Origin: Gammaproteobacteria bacterium
Lineage (GTDB): Bacteria; Pseudomonadota; Gammaproteobacteria; Thiohalomonadales; Thiohalomonadaceae
Assembly: GCA_003252455.1 (NCBI GenBank)
Contig: QKED01000003.1
Location: forward strand, 1 to 64,000
Direction of reading: 5' to 3'
Length of the DNA: 64,000 nucleotides
The position numbers and the translations under genes were made by a program. Below are positions 1 through 11,866 of this stretch, piece by piece. The notes beneath the pieces are model-generated. The model had not been told where the DNA came from, did not search any database, and was given only the letters and a program-made list of their open reading frames with translations. The first letter of the stretch is position 1. Each line of letters starts with the position of its first letter.

Positions 1-154
1 CGAGTGCTTGGGTGAACAGTGCGGTTGTGGGGTCGCTCATGGGATCGTCCAGATGGGGGATTGACTACGTGTTCAACACAAGATGTGGTGGTCGTGGTAA
101 GCCGTTGATCTTAGCGTCTACCCACACTGATCGCGAAAGAGCCGGAACCCTCCG

Positions 155-1348
155 ATGCAGCCCACCCAGCTCATGCGCACCGCCCTCTATCCTTATTGTC
201 AATCCATCCACTTCACGCGCTTCAACGCACTTTCGGATGTCGTTGCGGTCGCGGCACAAGCGAGGGCGATGACCGTCACCGCGCTAGGTAGGGCCCTGGG
301 GACCCTGCTCCGCGAGAAGTACGCCATCAAGCGTGTAGACCGGTTGATTGGTAATACGCATTTAGCTCAGGAGCGCGTGCTGCTCTACAGTGCTGTCGCC
401 AAGTGGTTCCCCGGTCTCGATCAGTCACCGATGATCCTCGTCAACTGGTCGACCCTGACCGATGACGAGTCTTATCACCTGCTGAGAGCCTCTGTTCCGC
501 TGGGAGGGCGATCGATGACGCTCTACGAAGAGGTTCACCCGCAGAAGGACTACGGCTCTCCTCGGGGTCATGAGGCTTTTCTGGACCAGCTCAAGGCGCT
601 ACTGCCTGAGCGATCGCGCCCGATTCTGGTGACCGATGCCGGGTTCAAGAATCCTTGGTTCAGGGCCGTCGAGGCGCTGGGTTGGGATTAGGTAGGCCGC
701 GTCAGGGGGACTGTCCAGCTCAGTCGCGAAGGGGAGCTATGGCACACTTGTCGGTCTATCTCATTGATTGCAAGTGAGTATTCGAAAGAGCTGGCGCTTT
801 GTATGGGGCGCTTCATGCTCGTCAAAACCAACCCGATGCCCGTGCAGCTCTATGGTTATCAGCAGAAGTCGAAGGTCCGGGTAAGCAAAACAGTCAAGGG
901 GCACAGGCGCAGCGATTCGGCCTACGCTGTCGGTGGGCGCGAGGCGGGGCTACTGGTCTCGAATCTACAGGGTGACGAGGCACTCGCCCGTCGTGTCGTC
1001 GGGATCTACAAGCAACGGATGCCGATCGAGGAGAGCTTTCGTGACACCAAGAGCATGGTCTACGGCTTGGGGCTCTCAGAGAGTCGCTCTCGGGGCACCG
1101 AGCGGCTAGCCAATTTGGTCATGATTTCTGGATTGGTGCAGTTCATCGCCTGGCTGTTGGGAAAGATCACGAAAATGCGAGGCGAAGACCGACTGCTTCA
1201 AGCAAACACGATTAGGAAGCGCAGAGTTTTATCGCTCAGCAATATCGGCCTGCATGTGCCTCGCAAGGGCGTCACTATCACACCACTTTCGAGAGAGGAG
1301 TTACGTAGCCTGAGAGCGGATATGGAGATCGCGATGGTGTTTGCGTGA
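155..1348 (+). pseudogene. IS4-family transposase, interrupted by amber codon
   Basis: DDE transposase of the IS4 family, about 397 codons, in one frame but split by a TAG at 689-691 (after Gly-Trp-Asp; the frame continues V-G-R-V-R-G). The family signature Y-x2-R-x3-E-x6-K is intact in the 3' half (Y-KQ-R-MPI-E-ESFRDT-K), and the second catalytic Asp sits in ILVTDAGF. The first catalytic Asp, expected in the LVDWS-type motif, is Asn here (LVNWS, codon AAC at 443-445). The element therefore carries two inactivating lesions. Terminal inverted repeats could not be placed with confidence. The right end probably lies near 1370, where homology to a different transposase begins. Family assignment is firm; loss of activity is inferred. 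Confidence 0.85.
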
Positions 1349-1373
1349 TGGGTGATTTTCGTGGGGATCCTTC

Positions 1374-1858
1374 AGCCTCGACGCCCAGGGCGTGATGGAG
1401 GGCTTCGCCTTGCACAAGGGTCATCGCTACGCCACCGTGGTGATGCATGCACAGAACTATCGTGTGCTCTGAGCCGGGGAAGGCAAGCGGCGCGTGGGCC
1501 CGCGCCACTTTTTCGCACGGCTCTGAGCCGGGTGCACCGACATCAAGGCTGTGGCGATGGACATGACACCCAACTTAAGGAGCTGTGGTTTGCCCCACGG
1601 TATGGTAGGCCATTCGCCACTGGCGGGAGTGGTTTCATCTGTGTCTTGAGGGTGGGATCGGCGTCCTGCTCCGATTCGCCAAACGCCTTCGGCCTTATCT
1701 GAGAGGGATTCTGACCAGCGCAAGGCTTCACCTGCATTCCAGTGGCCTGGAGGGTATCAATAACCGAATCAAGGTTATCATGCGCATAGCCTATGGTTTC
1801 AGGGACACGGAATTCCTTCCTGAAGATCAAGGCCGCCTTCCCGGGGAAGGCGCGATGA
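1374..1858 (+). pseudogene. ISL3-family transposase remnant (multiple frameshifts)
   Basis: Decayed ISL3-family transposase pieces. The first piece (from 1374) reads SLDAQGVMEGFALHKGHRYA, then a TGA where a Trp codon is usual, and later AVAMDM. After an apparent internal deletion, another frame (about 1620-1810) gives LLRFAKRLRPYL and GLEGINNRIKVIMRIAYGF, a hallmark of the ISL3 C-terminus. A further frame change near 1812 yields FLKIKAAFPGKAR and a TGA at 1856-1858. No intact product is possible. The N-terminal third is missing, and the fragment directly abuts the IS4-family element, so that insertion may have truncated it. Confidence 0.8.
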
Positions 1859-1863
1859 ACCAT

Positions 1864-1892
1864 AAAAAAGCGGTCATCACCGCCATTTTTTA
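1864..1892 (-). terminator. Bidirectional rho-independent terminator after ispH
   Basis: A six-base A run (1864-1869), stem GCGGT (1870-1874), loop CATC, stem ACCGC (1879-1883) and a T run (1886-1891). Read on the minus strand it ends the ribF-ispH transcription unit 26 bases after the ispH stop. Confidence 0.6.
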
Positions 1893-1917
1893 TTCATTTA
1901 CAAAATAGCTATCGACA

Positions 1918-2865
1918 TTATTGAAGGGGTTTCGGCAAAGAAAACACCACCTGCTCGCGCCGCGAGGGGTCGTCATCCACCCCGACCAGACCCAGCGACT
2001 CCAGACGTGCAATCACCTCCTCCACCAACACCTCGGGGGCCGAGGCACCGGCGGTCACCCCCACTCGCGTACACCCCTTGAACCACGCCGGGTCGATCTC
2101 GTTGGCGTTATCGATGAGATAGGCGTGCTCGGCACCGGCACGCTCGGCTACCTCGCGCAGGCGGTTGGAGTTGGAGGAGTTGGGTGAGCCGACCACGAGG
2201 ATGCAGTTGGCCTGCTCGGCCAGGTGCTTCACGGCATCCTGGCGGCTCTGGGTGGCATAGCAGATGTCGTCCTTACGTGGCCCTTGGATGGCTGGGAAGC
2301 GCATGCGCAGCGCCTCGATCATCACCGAGGCGTCATCCATGGAGAGGGTGGTCTGAGTGACGAAGGCGAGGCGCGCTGGGTCACGCACCTGTAACCTGGC
2401 CACATCCTCGGGGCGCTCGACCAGGTGGATGGTGCCTCCGGCCTCGGTGGGGAATTGGCCCATGGTCCCCTCTACCTCGGGGTGACCCGCGTGGCCGATG
2501 AGCACCACATCGATGCCGTCGCGGGCGTGGCGTGCCACCTGCAGGTGCACCTTGGTCACCAGTGGACAGGTGGCGTCGAAGACACGAAAACCGCGCGCCA
2601 GGGCACGCTCCTGCACCGACTTGGGCACGCCGTGGGCGCTGAAGATGAGGGTCGCCCCATCGGGCACCTCGTCCAGCCGCTCGATGAACACGGCCCCCTT
2701 GGCGCGCAGGTTGTCCACCACAAAACGATTGTGCACCACTTCGTGACGTACGTAGATGGGGGCTCCGAACAGCTCCAGGGCCCGCTCGACGATGGCGATG
2801 GCACGGTCGACCCCGGCGCAGAAGCCGCGCGGGTTAGCCATGAGGATCTGCGGCCGTTCAGCCAT
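1918..2865 (-). CDS. ispH: 4-hydroxy-3-methylbut-2-enyl diphosphate reductase IspH
   Basis: Last enzyme of the MEP isoprenoid pathway: a cytosolic [4Fe-4S] enzyme converting HMBPP to IPP and DMAPP. The 315-residue length is typical. The three cluster cysteines are visible at Cys16 (RGFC), Cys100 (DATCP) and about Cys202 (DDICYATQ), along with the HEVVHN motif (His41) and the THR/TQTTLS region. It is the distal gene of the ribF-ileS-lspA-fkpB-ispH cluster, 27 bases after fkpB. Other isoprenoid genes in this window are ispB and ispE. Identification is secure. Confidence 0.97.
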   Translation of the reverse strand: MAERPQILMANPRGFCAGVDRAIAIVERALELFGAPIYVRHEVVHNRFVVDNLRAKGAVFIERLDEVPDGATLIFSAHGVPKSVQERALARGFRVFDATCPLVTKVHLQVARHARDGIDVVLIGHAGHPEVEGTMGQFPTEAGGTIHLVERPEDVARLQVRDPARLAFVTQTTLSMDDASVMIEALRMRFPAIQGPRKDDICYATQSRQDAVKHLAEQANCILVVGSPNSSNSNRLREVAERAGAEHAYLIDNANEIDPAWFKGCTRVGVTAGASAPEVLVEEVIARLESLGLVGVDDDPSRREQVVFSLPKPLQ

Positions 2866-2892
2866 GGTGCTACCTCCGAATGGGTGAGGGCG

Positions 2893-3345
2893 TTAGTGGG
2901 GCGCTTGCACCGAGATCACCTCCACCTCCAGTTTGAGGTGGTGACCGGCCAGCGGGTGGTTGAAGTCGACCTCGACATGCTCACCGCCCACATGCCGCAC
3001 GGTGCCCGGCACCTCGTCACCGTTGGGCAGGGTGAAACCGATGATCACCCCCTCCTCGACGGTCAGCTCGGGACCGAAATCGGCCAGCGGGATGCGCTGC
3101 GTATTGCTCGGGTCGGGCTGACCGAAGGCCTGCTCGGGGGTCACTTCCAGGGTGTGGCTATCGCCCGCACTGAGACCGTAGAGCAGCTGTTCCAGCCCCT
3201 CGACCAGGGTACCATCACCGACAGTGAACGCCAGCGGCTCGTCGTCGCGGGTGGTATCGGCGATAGTACCGTCGGCCAGGGTGATGGAGTATTCGAGCAC
3301 CACACGGCTACCGGGGCCGATGGCAGATGATTCGCACATGGTCAT
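2893..3345 (-). CDS. fkpB: FKBP-type peptidyl-prolyl isomerase (FkpB/SlpA)
   Basis: A 150-residue SlpA-type FKBP, a cytosolic prolyl isomerase/chaperone with an insert-in-flap domain. Visible features are the opening beta strands (VVLEYSITLADGTIADTT), the central GLSAGDSHTLEVTPEQAFG segment and the flap around GDEVPGTV. Its place between lspA and ispH is the usual gammaproteobacterial order and supports fkpB over other FKBPs. The start MTMCESSA gives the usual family length. Confidence 0.92.
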   Translation of the reverse strand: MTMCESSAIGPGSRVVLEYSITLADGTIADTTRDDEPLAFTVGDGTLVEGLEQLLYGLSAGDSHTLEVTPEQAFGQPDPSNTQRIPLADFGPELTVEEGVIIGFTLPNGDEVPGTVRHVGGEHVEVDFNHPLAGHHLKLEVEVISVQAPH

Positions 3346-3417
3346 TTCCGAGTTGTTTGCTAGGTCGCTATTCTGCCACAGGCCAGCCTCGCACGGGAGG
3401 GCGACCCCGCGTGCCTA

Positions 3418-3924
3418 CTACTCCTTTGCCGCCTCCTTGCGTGCCAGGAGCAGTGCGTCGACCAGCAACAGGCCGACCCCCAGCGTGATGGCGGAGTCGG
3501 CGATATTGAAGGCGGGCCAGTGCCACTGCTGGTAGTAGACATCGATGAAGTCCACCACATAACCGTAGGCGACGCGATCGTAGAGGTTACCCAGGGCACC
3601 ACCGAGGATCAGCGCCAATCCCGCCGCCTCGATGCCTTTGCCCACGCGCACGCGCAGCAGCCAGACCAGCAGCACGACACTCACCAACAGGGCCACACCG
3701 GCAAAGAACCAGCGCTGCCACCCCCCTGCCTGGGCCAGGAAGCTGAACGCCGCGCCGGTGTTGTGCAGTAGGGTGAGGTTAAACATCGGCATCACTGCCA
3801 GCGGCTGGGCGTACTCCAGCGCACCGCTGGCCCACGCCTTGGTGAGCTGATCGAGCACCAGTGCCAACAGGGTGAGGCCCAGCCAGCGGGCCATCCCCCA
3901 GTTCCAGCCCTGCTTAAGGTCCAT
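3418..3924 (-). CDS. lspA: Lipoprotein signal peptidase II
   Basis: Inner-membrane aspartyl protease that removes the signal peptide of diacylglyceryl-modified prolipoproteins. At 168 residues with four hydrophobic helices it is the normal size. The catalytic Asp pair is visible as Asp116 (GNLYDRV) and Asp143 (FNIADS), with the conserved DQLTK motif near residue 25. The start codon overlaps the ileS stop by one base (TGATG), indicating translational coupling. Likely clients in this window are LolB, the TPR lipoprotein and the vWA lipoprotein. Confidence 0.97.
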   Translation of the reverse strand: MDLKQGWNWGMARWLGLTLLALVLDQLTKAWASGALEYAQPLAVMPMFNLTLLHNTGAAFSFLAQAGGWQRWFFAGVALLVSVVLLVWLLRVRVGKGIEAAGLALILGGALGNLYDRVAYGYVVDFIDVYYQQWHWPAFNIADSAITLGVGLLLVDALLLARKEAAKE

Positions 3925-6776
3925 CAGGCGTGCTCACGCGGCTCGCCGTCACCGGCCACGTTGTCGACGCAGCGGCCGCACAGCTCCGGGTGCTCTGCGT
4001 TGGCGCCCACATCCTCGCGGTGGTGCCAGCAGCGCACGCACTTGGCGTGGTCGCTGGGGGCGGCCACCACCCACAGCTCGTCACCGCCGTCGAGGGTGAC
4101 GTGGGCGCCGTTGTCCGGCGGGGTCTCGACCTTGTGGATGCGCGCGTAGGAGGTGATGAGCACAAAGCGCAGCTCGTCGCCGAGGCGGGCGAGGTCCGCA
4201 TGCAGCTCGCTGCCGCAGTAGAGGTCGACCTCGGCGTCGAGACCGGAGCCGATGCCCCCGGCCACGCGCAGCCGCTCCAGCTCCTTGCTCACCGCCTGAC
4301 GCACCTCCAGCACCTTGGCCCAGTAGCTGAGGCCCATGCCGTTATCGGCGGCCAGTTCCGGCAGCTCGTACCAGGTCTCGAAGAAGACCGAACCACCCTT
4401 GTCGCCCGGCAGCGCCTGCCAGATCTCGTCGGCGGTGAAGGTGAGGATGGGGGCGAGCCAGCGCACCATCGCCTGCATGATGTGGTAGAGCGCGGTCTGC
4501 GCCGAGCGGCGTGCGCGGCTGTCACGCTGGGTGGTGTACTGGCGGTCCTTGATGATGTCGAGGTAGAAGCTGCCGAGGTCCACCGAGCAGAAGTTGTGCA
4601 CCTTCTGGTAGACCAGGTGGTACTCGTAGCTCTCGTAGGCGGCGAGCAGCTCGTCCTGCAACTGACCGGTGCGCTCCACCGCCCAGCGGTCGAGGGCGAG
4701 CAGCTCGGTGGCGGGCACCAGGTCGCGACTCGGCTCGAAGCCGTTCAAGTTGGCCAGCAGGAAGCGCGCGGTGTTACGGATGCGCCGGTAGGCATCGGCG
4801 GTGCGCTTCAAGATCTCGTCGGAGACGCTCATCTCGCCGCGATAGTCGGTGGAGGCGACCCACAGGCGCAGGATGTCGGCGCCGAGGTTGTTGACCACCT
4901 TCTGCGGCGCGACCACGTTGCCCTTGGACTTGGACATCTTCTGCCCCTTGGCGTCCACCGTGAAGCCGTGGGTCAGCACCGCCTTGTAGGGGGCCTCGCC
5001 ACGGGTGGCGACCGAGGTGAGCAGGGAGGACTGGAACCAGCCGCGGTGCTGGTCGGAGCCCTCCAGGTAGAGGTCTGCGGGCCAGGTGAGGTAGTCACGC
5101 TGCTCCAGCACGCAGGCGTGGGTGACGCCCGAGTCGAACCAGACGTCGAGGGTGTCGACCACCTTGTCGTAGTCACCGGCGGCGTCGCCGAGCAGCTCGG
5201 CGGGCTCCAGGTCGAACCAGGCGTCGATGCCCTTCTCTTCGACACGCTTAGCCACCTCCTCGATGAGGCGGTTGGTCTCCGGGTGTAGCTCGCCGCTGAC
5301 CTTGTCGACGAACAGGGCGATGGGCACGCCCCAGGTGCGCTGACGCGAGATGCACCAGTCGGGGCGGTTGCCCACCATCCCCTCGATGCGCGCCTTGCCC
5401 CAGCCGGGGATCCACTCGGTCTTGTCGATGGCGACATTGGCCTGATCGCGCAGCCCAGCCTGGGTCATGCTGACGAACCACTGCGGCGTGGCGCGGAAGA
5501 TGATCGGCGTCTTGTGGCGCCAGCAGTGCGGGTAGGAGTGGCGGATCGCCTGGGCGTGCACCAGCCTGCCGCGCGCCTTGAGTACCTCCAGCACCGAGTC
5601 GTTGGCCTTGAACACATGCTGCCCCGCGAACAGCTCGGTGCCAGGGAGGAAGACACCGTCGCCGCCCACCGGGTTGTCGATCTTGAGGTGATAGCGCGCG
5701 CCGACCACATAGTCCTCCTGACCGTGGCCGGGGGCGGTGTGCACCGCGCCGGTACCCGCATCGGTGGTGACATGGTCACCGAGGATCACCGGCACCTCAC
5801 GGCTGTAGAAGGGGTGCGCCAGCTTGAGCCCTTCGAGATCCGCGCCCTTGCAGTAGGCGACCACGCGGTAATCCTGCACGTCCCAGCGCACCATGGCGTC
5901 CTTGAGCAGCGCCTCGGCGATGAGCAGCCGCTCGGGGCCGTGCTCGCCCACGCCGGGGCTCTGCACCAGGGCGTACTCCAGCTCCGGGTTGAGCGCCACC
6001 GCCTGGTTGGCGGGCAGGGTCCAGGGGGTGGTGGTCCAGATCACCACGGAGATGGGACCCTCGCCAGTACCGTTCTCGGTGTGGCGACAACGCGCCATCA
6101 GCGCCAGGTCGTCGAGCACCTCGAAACGCACGTCGATGGCCGGGGAGCTCTTGTCCTCGTACTCCACCTCCGCCTCGGCCAGGGCCGAGCCGCAGTCGGT
6201 GCACCAGTGCACCGGCTTGGAGCCCTTGTGCAGGTGGCCGTTGTCGATGATGCGGCCGAGGGCGCGGATGATGTTGGCCTCGAACTTGAAGTCCATGGTC
6301 AGGTAGGGGTTGTCCCACTCGCCGAAGACACCGAGTCGCTTGAAGTCCTCGCGCTGGCCGTTCACCTGCTGGGTGGCGTATTCGCGGCACGCCTGGCGGA
6401 ACTGCGCCGGGGTCACCTTCACGCCCGCCTTGCCCACCTTCTTTTCGACCTGCAACTCGATGGGCAGGCCGTGGCAGTCCCAGCCCGGCACGTAGGGGGC
6501 GTCGTAACCGCTGAGGGTGGCCGCCTTGACGATGATGTCCTTGAGGATCTTGTTCACCGCATGGCCGATGTGGATGTCACCATTGGCGTAGGGTGGGCCG
6601 TCGTGCAGCACGAACTTGGGGCGCCCGGCGCAGGCCGCGCGGATGGCGCCGTAGAGGTCGCCCTCGGCCCACGCCTTGAGCATCTCGGGTTCGCGCTGGG
6701 CGAGGTTGCCGCGCATGGGGAAATCGGTCTCGGGAAGATTCAGTGTCGGTTTGTAGTCAGCCACGTCTGTCACCAA
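3924..6776 (-). CDS. ileS: Isoleucine--tRNA ligase
   Basis: Class I aminoacyl-tRNA synthetase charging tRNA-Ile, 950 residues. Visible elements are the HIGH-type motif ([11 protein letters not shown], near residue 65), the CP1 editing region, the [10 protein letters not shown] catalytic loop, and a C-terminal zinc site (CVRCW ... CGRC) typical of the bacterial-type enzyme. The N-terminal [20 protein letters not shown] block fixes the start within a few residues. It lies between ribF (130-base gap) and lspA (one-base overlap). Confidence 0.98.
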   Translation of the reverse strand: MVTDVADYKPTLNLPETDFPMRGNLAQREPEMLKAWAEGDLYGAIRAACAGRPKFVLHDGPPYANGDIHIGHAVNKILKDIIVKAATLSGYDAPYVPGWDCHGLPIELQVEKKVGKAGVKVTPAQFRQACREYATQQVNGQREDFKRLGVFGEWDNPYLTMDFKFEANIIRALGRIIDNGHLHKGSKPVHWCTDCGSALAEAEVEYEDKSSPAIDVRFEVLDDLALMARCRHTENGTGEGPISVVIWTTTPWTLPANQAVALNPELEYALVQSPGVGEHGPERLLIAEALLKDAMVRWDVQDYRVVAYCKGADLEGLKLAHPFYSREVPVILGDHVTTDAGTGAVHTAPGHGQEDYVVGARYHLKIDNPVGGDGVFLPGTELFAGQHVFKANDSVLEVLKARGRLVHAQAIRHSYPHCWRHKTPIIFRATPQWFVSMTQAGLRDQANVAIDKTEWIPGWGKARIEGMVGNRPDWCISRQRTWGVPIALFVDKVSGELHPETNRLIEEVAKRVEEKGIDAWFDLEPAELLGDAAGDYDKVVDTLDVWFDSGVTHACVLEQRDYLTWPADLYLEGSDQHRGWFQSSLLTSVATRGEAPYKAVLTHGFTVDAKGQKMSKSKGNVVAPQKVVNNLGADILRLWVASTDYRGEMSVSDEILKRTADAYRRIRNTARFLLANLNGFEPSRDLVPATELLALDRWAVERTGQLQDELLAAYESYEYHLVYQKVHNFCSVDLGSFYLDIIKDRQYTTQRDSRARRSAQTALYHIMQAMVRWLAPILTFTADEIWQALPGDKGGSVFFETWYELPELAADNGMGLSYWAKVLEVRQAVSKELERLRVAGGIGSGLDAEVDLYCGSELHADLARLGDELRFVLITSYARIHKVETPPDNGAHVTLDGGDELWVVAAPSDHAKCVRCWHHREDVGANAEHPELCGRCVDNVAGDGEPREHA

Positions 6777-6906
6777 TCGTGGGGCCTCGGGCCCGCTGAG
6801 AAAATGAGGATGTTCGGTTCAGGCGCCACCCATCGGGCGACCCGGATGCTTGCTGGAGGCACCGACGCGGACCGGGGCGCTACGCGCCGCCAACGGCCCC
6901 CGTCGG

Positions 6907-7890
6907 CTAACTAATTCGTATCTGCGCGTCCCCTTCTACGCCGCTGTGGTGATAGCGCCGGGCGAAGAAATCACGCGCGGTAGCCGCGTCATGCTCGATC
7001 TGTGCCTTGAGTGCGGGGAGGGAGTCGAAACGCTGTTCTGGGCGAATTTTGTAGAGAAAATCGACCATCACATGGCGCCCGTAGAGGTCGCCGGTGAAGT
7101 CGAACAGGTGCACCTCCAGCAGCGAGCGGGTGCCGCCCACGGTGGGACGGGTGCCCACATTGGCCACCCCGGCAACGGGCTCACCGGGCAGACCGAACAT
7201 CTCCACCGCAAACACGCCGTTGACCGGCGTCAATTGACGATGCAGAAAGAGGTTGGCGGTGGGAAAGTCGATGGTACGCCCAAGCTTATCGCCGTGCGCC
7301 ACCCGGCCGCACATACGATAGGGACGCCCGAGCAACTGCTCCGCCTCACCCATCGCGCCCTCCGCCAATGCCGCTCGGATGCGCGTACTGCTGACCCGCT
7401 CATCGGCGATGGCAAAGGTGTGCATATTGGTCACCTCGAAGCCGTGGCGCGCCCCCGCGGCACAGAGCAGGGCGAAATCACCACACCGACCGGCACCGAA
7501 GCGAAAATCGTCGCCCACCACCAGGTAGCGCACCCCGAGCCCCTCTACCAGCACCTGGCGGATAAACTCCTCGGCACTCAGTGCGGCCAACTTGCGGCGA
7601 AATTGCAGCAACATGACCCGTTCTACAGAGAATCGTCCGAGTGCCTTGATCTTCTCGCGCAACCGCGTGAGGCGCGGCACTAAGGCCTCGGTGCTGGCGG
7701 CACCGAAAAACTCCTGTGGCTGCGGCTCGAAGGTGATCACCGTGGTGGGCAGGCCGAGCTGCAGCCCCTTCTCGGCCAATTGACCGAGCACGGCCTGGTG
7801 ACCGAGGTGCACCCCATCGAAGTTTCCGATGGTGGCCACACAGCCGTGGTGTCGGGGTCGCAGATTGTGCAGGCCGCGGATCAGTTCCAT
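6907..7890 (-). CDS. ribF: Bifunctional riboflavin kinase/FAD synthetase
   Basis: Makes FMN and FAD from riboflavin. At 327 residues, it has an N-terminal adenylyltransferase domain with the nucleotidyl-transferase motif GNFDGVHLGHQ (near residue 22) and SSTRIRAAL (near residue 160). The C-terminal flavokinase domain has GRTIDFPTAN and the VNGVFAVEM strand. It is first in the ribF-ileS-lspA-fkpB-ispH unit. Confidence 0.97.
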   Translation of the reverse strand: MELIRGLHNLRPRHHGCVATIGNFDGVHLGHQAVLGQLAEKGLQLGLPTTVITFEPQPQEFFGAASTEALVPRLTRLREKIKALGRFSVERVMLLQFRRKLAALSAEEFIRQVLVEGLGVRYLVVGDDFRFGAGRCGDFALLCAAGARHGFEVTNMHTFAIADERVSSTRIRAALAEGAMGEAEQLLGRPYRMCGRVAHGDKLGRTIDFPTANLFLHRQLTPVNGVFAVEMFGLPGEPVAGVANVGTRPTVGGTRSLLEVHLFDFTGDLYGRHVMVDFLYKIRPEQRFDSLPALKAQIEHDAATARDFFARRYHHSGVEGDAQIRIS

Positions 7891-8236
7891 GAGGGGGGTC
7901 GCATCAGCTAGGCAATATAAACGCCCGATTATATGTCACTTGACGGCCTGGTGACAGTTGAGCCCGGTCAGGCGATCTCGCCCCCACCGGGCGCCGAAGA
8001 GGGGCCGTTCAGCCCCCCTTTCGCAAAGACCCTCCGCGCCCCCCGCCCTTGATAGACAAGAAGCCCTGGAAGGGGCGCACATGTGCCGCAGACGGGATGC
8101 CGCTCCTCCTCGACCCCGCGCTTCGTTGCATCGGCGTCGAGCCATAACGCAGAATAGGATTTGACAACGCCGACGCGGGTCAATAGAATGCGCCGTTTCA
8201 CAAACCCTGTGACCTGTTTCTTTAGGGAGATCAGAC
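7891..8236. other. Divergent intergenic region ribF / rpsT
   Basis: No credible gene. The ribF-proximal part has a perfect minus-strand TATAAT (complement at 7928-7933), a candidate -10 for ribF without a recognisable -35. The rpsT promoter is annotated separately. The rest (about 7960-8150) shows nothing I recognise; the overlapping open frames lack family resemblance. Confidence 0.5.
8161..8189 (+). promoter_or_regulatory. Sigma-70 promoter of rpsT
   Basis: A consensus -35 TTGACA (8161-8166), a 17-base spacer and -10 TAGAAT (8184-8189), about 45 bases before the rpsT start codon. An excellent match for a strong ribosomal-protein promoter. Confidence 0.8.
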
Positions 8237-8497
8237 TTGGCCAACTCAGCACAAGCCCGCAAGCGCGCCAAACAGGCGGACAAGCGCCGCGACCACAACG
8301 CCTCTATGCGCTCCTCCATGCGCACCGCCGTGAAGAAGGTTATCAATGCCATCGCCGCCGGTGACAAAGAGGGCGCCGCCGCCGCTTACAAGAGTGCCGT
8401 TCCGGCCCTCGACTCCATGGCTGGCAAGGGTCTGATCCACGCCAACAAGGCGGCCCGCCACAAGAGCCGTCTGAACGCCCGCATCCGCGCCATGTAA
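8237..8497 (+). CDS. rpsT: 30S ribosomal protein S20
   Basis: An 86-residue, Lys/Arg/Ala-rich small-subunit protein that binds 16S r[16 protein letters not shown] and the [16 protein letters not shown]-terminal part are diagnostic. Translation starts at TTG (8237-8239), with AGGGAGA about 8 bases upstream. A UUG start is also used by E. coli rpsT, where it takes part in autogenous translational control; a similar mechanism here is inferred. It is monocistronic, with its own promoter and terminator. Confidence 0.97.
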   Translation: MANSAQARKRAKQADKRRDHNASMRSSMRTAVKKVINAIAAGDKEGAAAAYKSAVPALDSMAGKGLIHANKAARHKSRLNARIRAM

Positions 8498-8543
8498 TCC
8501 CCTGGCCCTCGGGCCAGGTGTAGTGCACGTCGGATCGACGCAG

Positions 8544-8573
8544 AAAAGGTCACCCACCGGGTGGCCTTTTTGT
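8544..8573 (+). terminator. Rho-independent terminator of rpsT
   Basis: Stem AAAAGG-T-CACCC (8544-8555), loop ACC, return GGGTG-G-CCTTTT (8559-8570), with a U run. A second GC hairpin (CCTGGCCC/GGGCCAGG) lies just after the stop codon at about 8500-8518. Confidence 0.75.
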
Positions 8574-8621
8574 GTTTCTTCCGCCAAGATAGGGCGCGCC
8601 CAGCCGGATGGAGAAACACGC

Positions 8622-9590
8622 ATGGATATCCCACCCCGCCTCTCCATCATCGTCGTCAGCTACAACACCCGTGAGCTGACCCTGGAGGCGTTGCGTAGCG
8701 CCATCCGCGAGACCCGTAACACCCCCTTCGAGCTACTGGTGGTGGACAACCACTCCAGCGACGGCTCCGCCGAGGCGATCGCGCAGGCCTTTCCCCAGGC
8801 ACGCCTCTTCGCCCTACAGGAGAACCTCGGCTTTGCCGCGGCCAATAACCTGGCTGCCGCCTCGGCCCGGGGTGAACGTCTACTCCTGCTCAACCCCGAC
8901 ACCGTCACCCTAGACGCGGCCATCGACCGACTCATGGCCTTTGCCGACGCCCACCCCGAGGCGCAGATCTGGGGCGGGCGCACCCTGTTCGGCGACCGCC
9001 GCCTCAACCCCACCAGCAGTTGGCGCCACATGAACCTCTGGTCGCTCTTCTCCTACGCCCTCCTGCTCACCGCCCTGTTCAAGCGCAGCGAGCTGTTCGA
9101 CTACGAGGGCTATGGCGGGTGGCAACACGACCGGGAGCGGCAGGTCGACATCGTCAGTGGCTGCTTCTTCCTCCTCCCACGCACCCTTTGGGAGCGACTC
9201 GGAGGCTTCGACCCCACCTTCTATATGTATGCCGAGGAGGCGGATCTCTGCCTACGAGCACTCCCCCTCGGGGCACGTCCCATGGAGACGCCGACGGCGA
9301 CCATCATCCACTACGGTGGTCAGTCGGAGGCGCACCTGCACGGCATGTTCATCAAGCTGTTCGCGGCCAAGGTGACGCTGATGCGCCACCACTGGTCCCC
9401 GCCTGCCCAACGCCTCGGCGTGGCGCTGCTCAAGCTGGCTACCCTGCTGCGCAGTCAGTTCGCCTTTCCTCTGGCGGCACGACTCCGACGCAGCGACTCG
9501 CTGCGCCACAAGGCACAGGAGTGGCGCAAGGTGTGGGAGCGACGTGCGGAGTGGGAACGGGGCTTTCCGGAGCGCCTCAGGGGCGGGTGA
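8622..9590 (+). CDS. Family 2 glycosyltransferase (rhamnosyltransferase-like)
   Basis: Predicted inverting GT-A transferase of 322 residues, probably adding a sugar to a lipopolysaccharide or exopolysaccharide precursor at the membrane. It shows the GT2 opening [31 protein letters not shown], the DxD-type LLLNPDTV, and the acceptor-region [17 protein letters not shown] typical of WbbL-like enzymes. The start at 8622 was chosen because it follows GGAG and lies after the rpsT terminator. It runs convergently into proB with a 14-base overlap. The sugar specificity cannot be read. Confidence 0.85.
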   Translation: MDIPPRLSIIVVSYNTRELTLEALRSAIRETRNTPFELLVVDNHSSDGSAEAIAQAFPQARLFALQENLGFAAANNLAAASARGERLLLLNPDTVTLDAAIDRLMAFADAHPEAQIWGGRTLFGDRRLNPTSSWRHMNLWSLFSYALLLTALFKRSELFDYEGYGGWQHDRERQVDIVSGCFFLLPRTLWERLGGFDPTFYMYAEEADLCLRALPLGARPMETPTATIIHYGGQSEAHLHGMFIKLFAAKVTLMRHHWSPPAQRLGVALLKLATLLRSQFAFPLAARLRRSDSLRHKAQEWRKVWERRAEWERGFPERLRGG

Positions 9591-10704
9591 TGACCAGGTT
9601 GTCGCGGTGGATCAGCTCGGGCTCATCCACATAGCCGAGGATCGCCTCGATCTGACTGCTCGGCTTACCGAGCAGGCGACGGGTCTCGTCACCGGAGTAG
9701 TTGGCCAGGCCACGCCCCACCTCTGTCCCCGACTCGTCCACACAGACCACCATCTCGCCGCGGGCGAAATTACCGCGCGCCTCGCGCACCCCCACCGGCA
9801 GCAGACTACGCCCCTGCTCGCGTACCACGCGCGCGGCGCCCGCGTCGAGCACCAGGGTGCCGCGCGTCTGAAGGTGGGCGGCGAGCCAGTGTTTGCGTGC
9901 GGCCTGGGGTGCCTCGGCAGGCTGGAACAGGGTGCCGAGCAGCTCTCCCTCGACCAGGCGTTCGAGCACCCTCTCCTCACGTCCATAGGCGATCAGCGTG
10001 GTGGCACCGGAGCGTGCGGCCATGCGCGCGGCGCGCACCTTGGTGAGCATGCCACCACGCCCCAGGCTGCCGGCGCTGCCACCGGCCATGGCATCGAGGC
10101 GGGCGTCGTTGGCCTGTACCTCGTGCAGCAGTTGGGCGTCGGGGTTGCTACGCGGGTCCTTATCGAACATGCCGTGTTGATCGGTGAGGATGATCAGCAC
10201 GTCGGCCTCGATCAGATTGGCTACCAAGGCGCCGAGGGTATCGTTGTCGCCGAAGCGGATCTCGTCGGTGACCACGGTGTCGTTTTCGTTGACCACCGGC
10301 ACCACACCGTAGCCGAGCAGGGTGCGTAGGGTACTGCGCGCGTTGAGGTAGCGCACGCGGTTGGAGAGGTCGTCGTGGGTAAGGAGGATCTGCGCGGTCT
10401 GTAGACCATGCTCGGAGAAGCGCGACTCGTAGGCCTGAACCAGACCCATCTGCCCGATGGCGGCGGTGGCCTGGAGTTCATGCAAGGCGTGAGGGCGCGC
10501 CTTCAGGCCGAGGCGACTCATCCCCTCGGCCACCGCGCCGGAGGAGACCAGCACCAACTCGATGCCACGCGAGCGCAGGTTGGCCATCTGGTTGACCCAG
10601 TCGCGGATCCCTTCGTGGTTGAGGCCGCGACCGTCGTTGGTCAGCAGGGCGCTACCGATCTTGATCACCCAACGGGCACTACGCCCGAGCTCGTCGCGTC
10701 GCAT
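9577..10704 (-). CDS. proB: Glutamate 5-kinase
   Basis: First enzyme of proline biosynthesis (glutamate to glutamyl-5-phosphate). The 375 residues comprise an amino-acid kinase domain ([39 protein letters not shown]-like GRGGMLTK) and a C-terminal PUA domain from about residue 280. It follows obgE by 8 bases in the rplU-rpmA-obgE-proB order common in gammaproteobacteria. Feedback inhibition by proline is a family property. Confidence 0.97.
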   Translation of the reverse strand: MRRDELGRSARWVIKIGSALLTNDGRGLNHEGIRDWVNQMANLRSRGIELVLVSSGAVAEGMSRLGLKARPHALHELQATAAIGQMGLVQAYESRFSEHGLQTAQILLTHDDLSNRVRYLNARSTLRTLLGYGVVPVVNENDTVVTDEIRFGDNDTLGALVANLIEADVLIILTDQHGMFDKDPRSNPDAQLLHEVQANDARLDAMAGGSAGSLGRGGMLTKVRAARMAARSGATTLIAYGREERVLERLVEGELLGTLFQPAEAPQAARKHWLAAHLQTRGTLVLDAGAARVVREQGRSLLPVGVREARGNFARGEMVVCVDESGTEVGRGLANYSGDETRRLLGKPSSQIEAILGYVDEPELIHRDNLVITRP

Positions 10705-10712
10705 GGTCTGCG

Positions 10713-11780
<1,068 letters not shown>

Positions 11781-11814
11781 CTAATCGGGAGATCGGAAAA
11801 CCGCTCGCCCAACG

Positions 11815-11840
11815 AAAAAACCCCGTCATGGACGGGGTTT
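11815..11840 (-). terminator. Terminator after rpmA
   Basis: Stem AAACCCCGTC (11818-11827), loop ATG, stem GACGGGGTTT (11831-11840). The A run at 11815-11820 becomes a U tract on the minus strand. It sits between rpmA and obgE. Confidence 0.8.
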
Positions 11841-11866
11841 CATCGCAGAAGGCGTGCACCGAAGGC

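Noticed and set aside
12-272. Left terminal inverted repeat or gene at the window start
   Set aside because: Partial GGATC-type similarity to the right flank is too weak to define an IS end, and the open frame has no homology.
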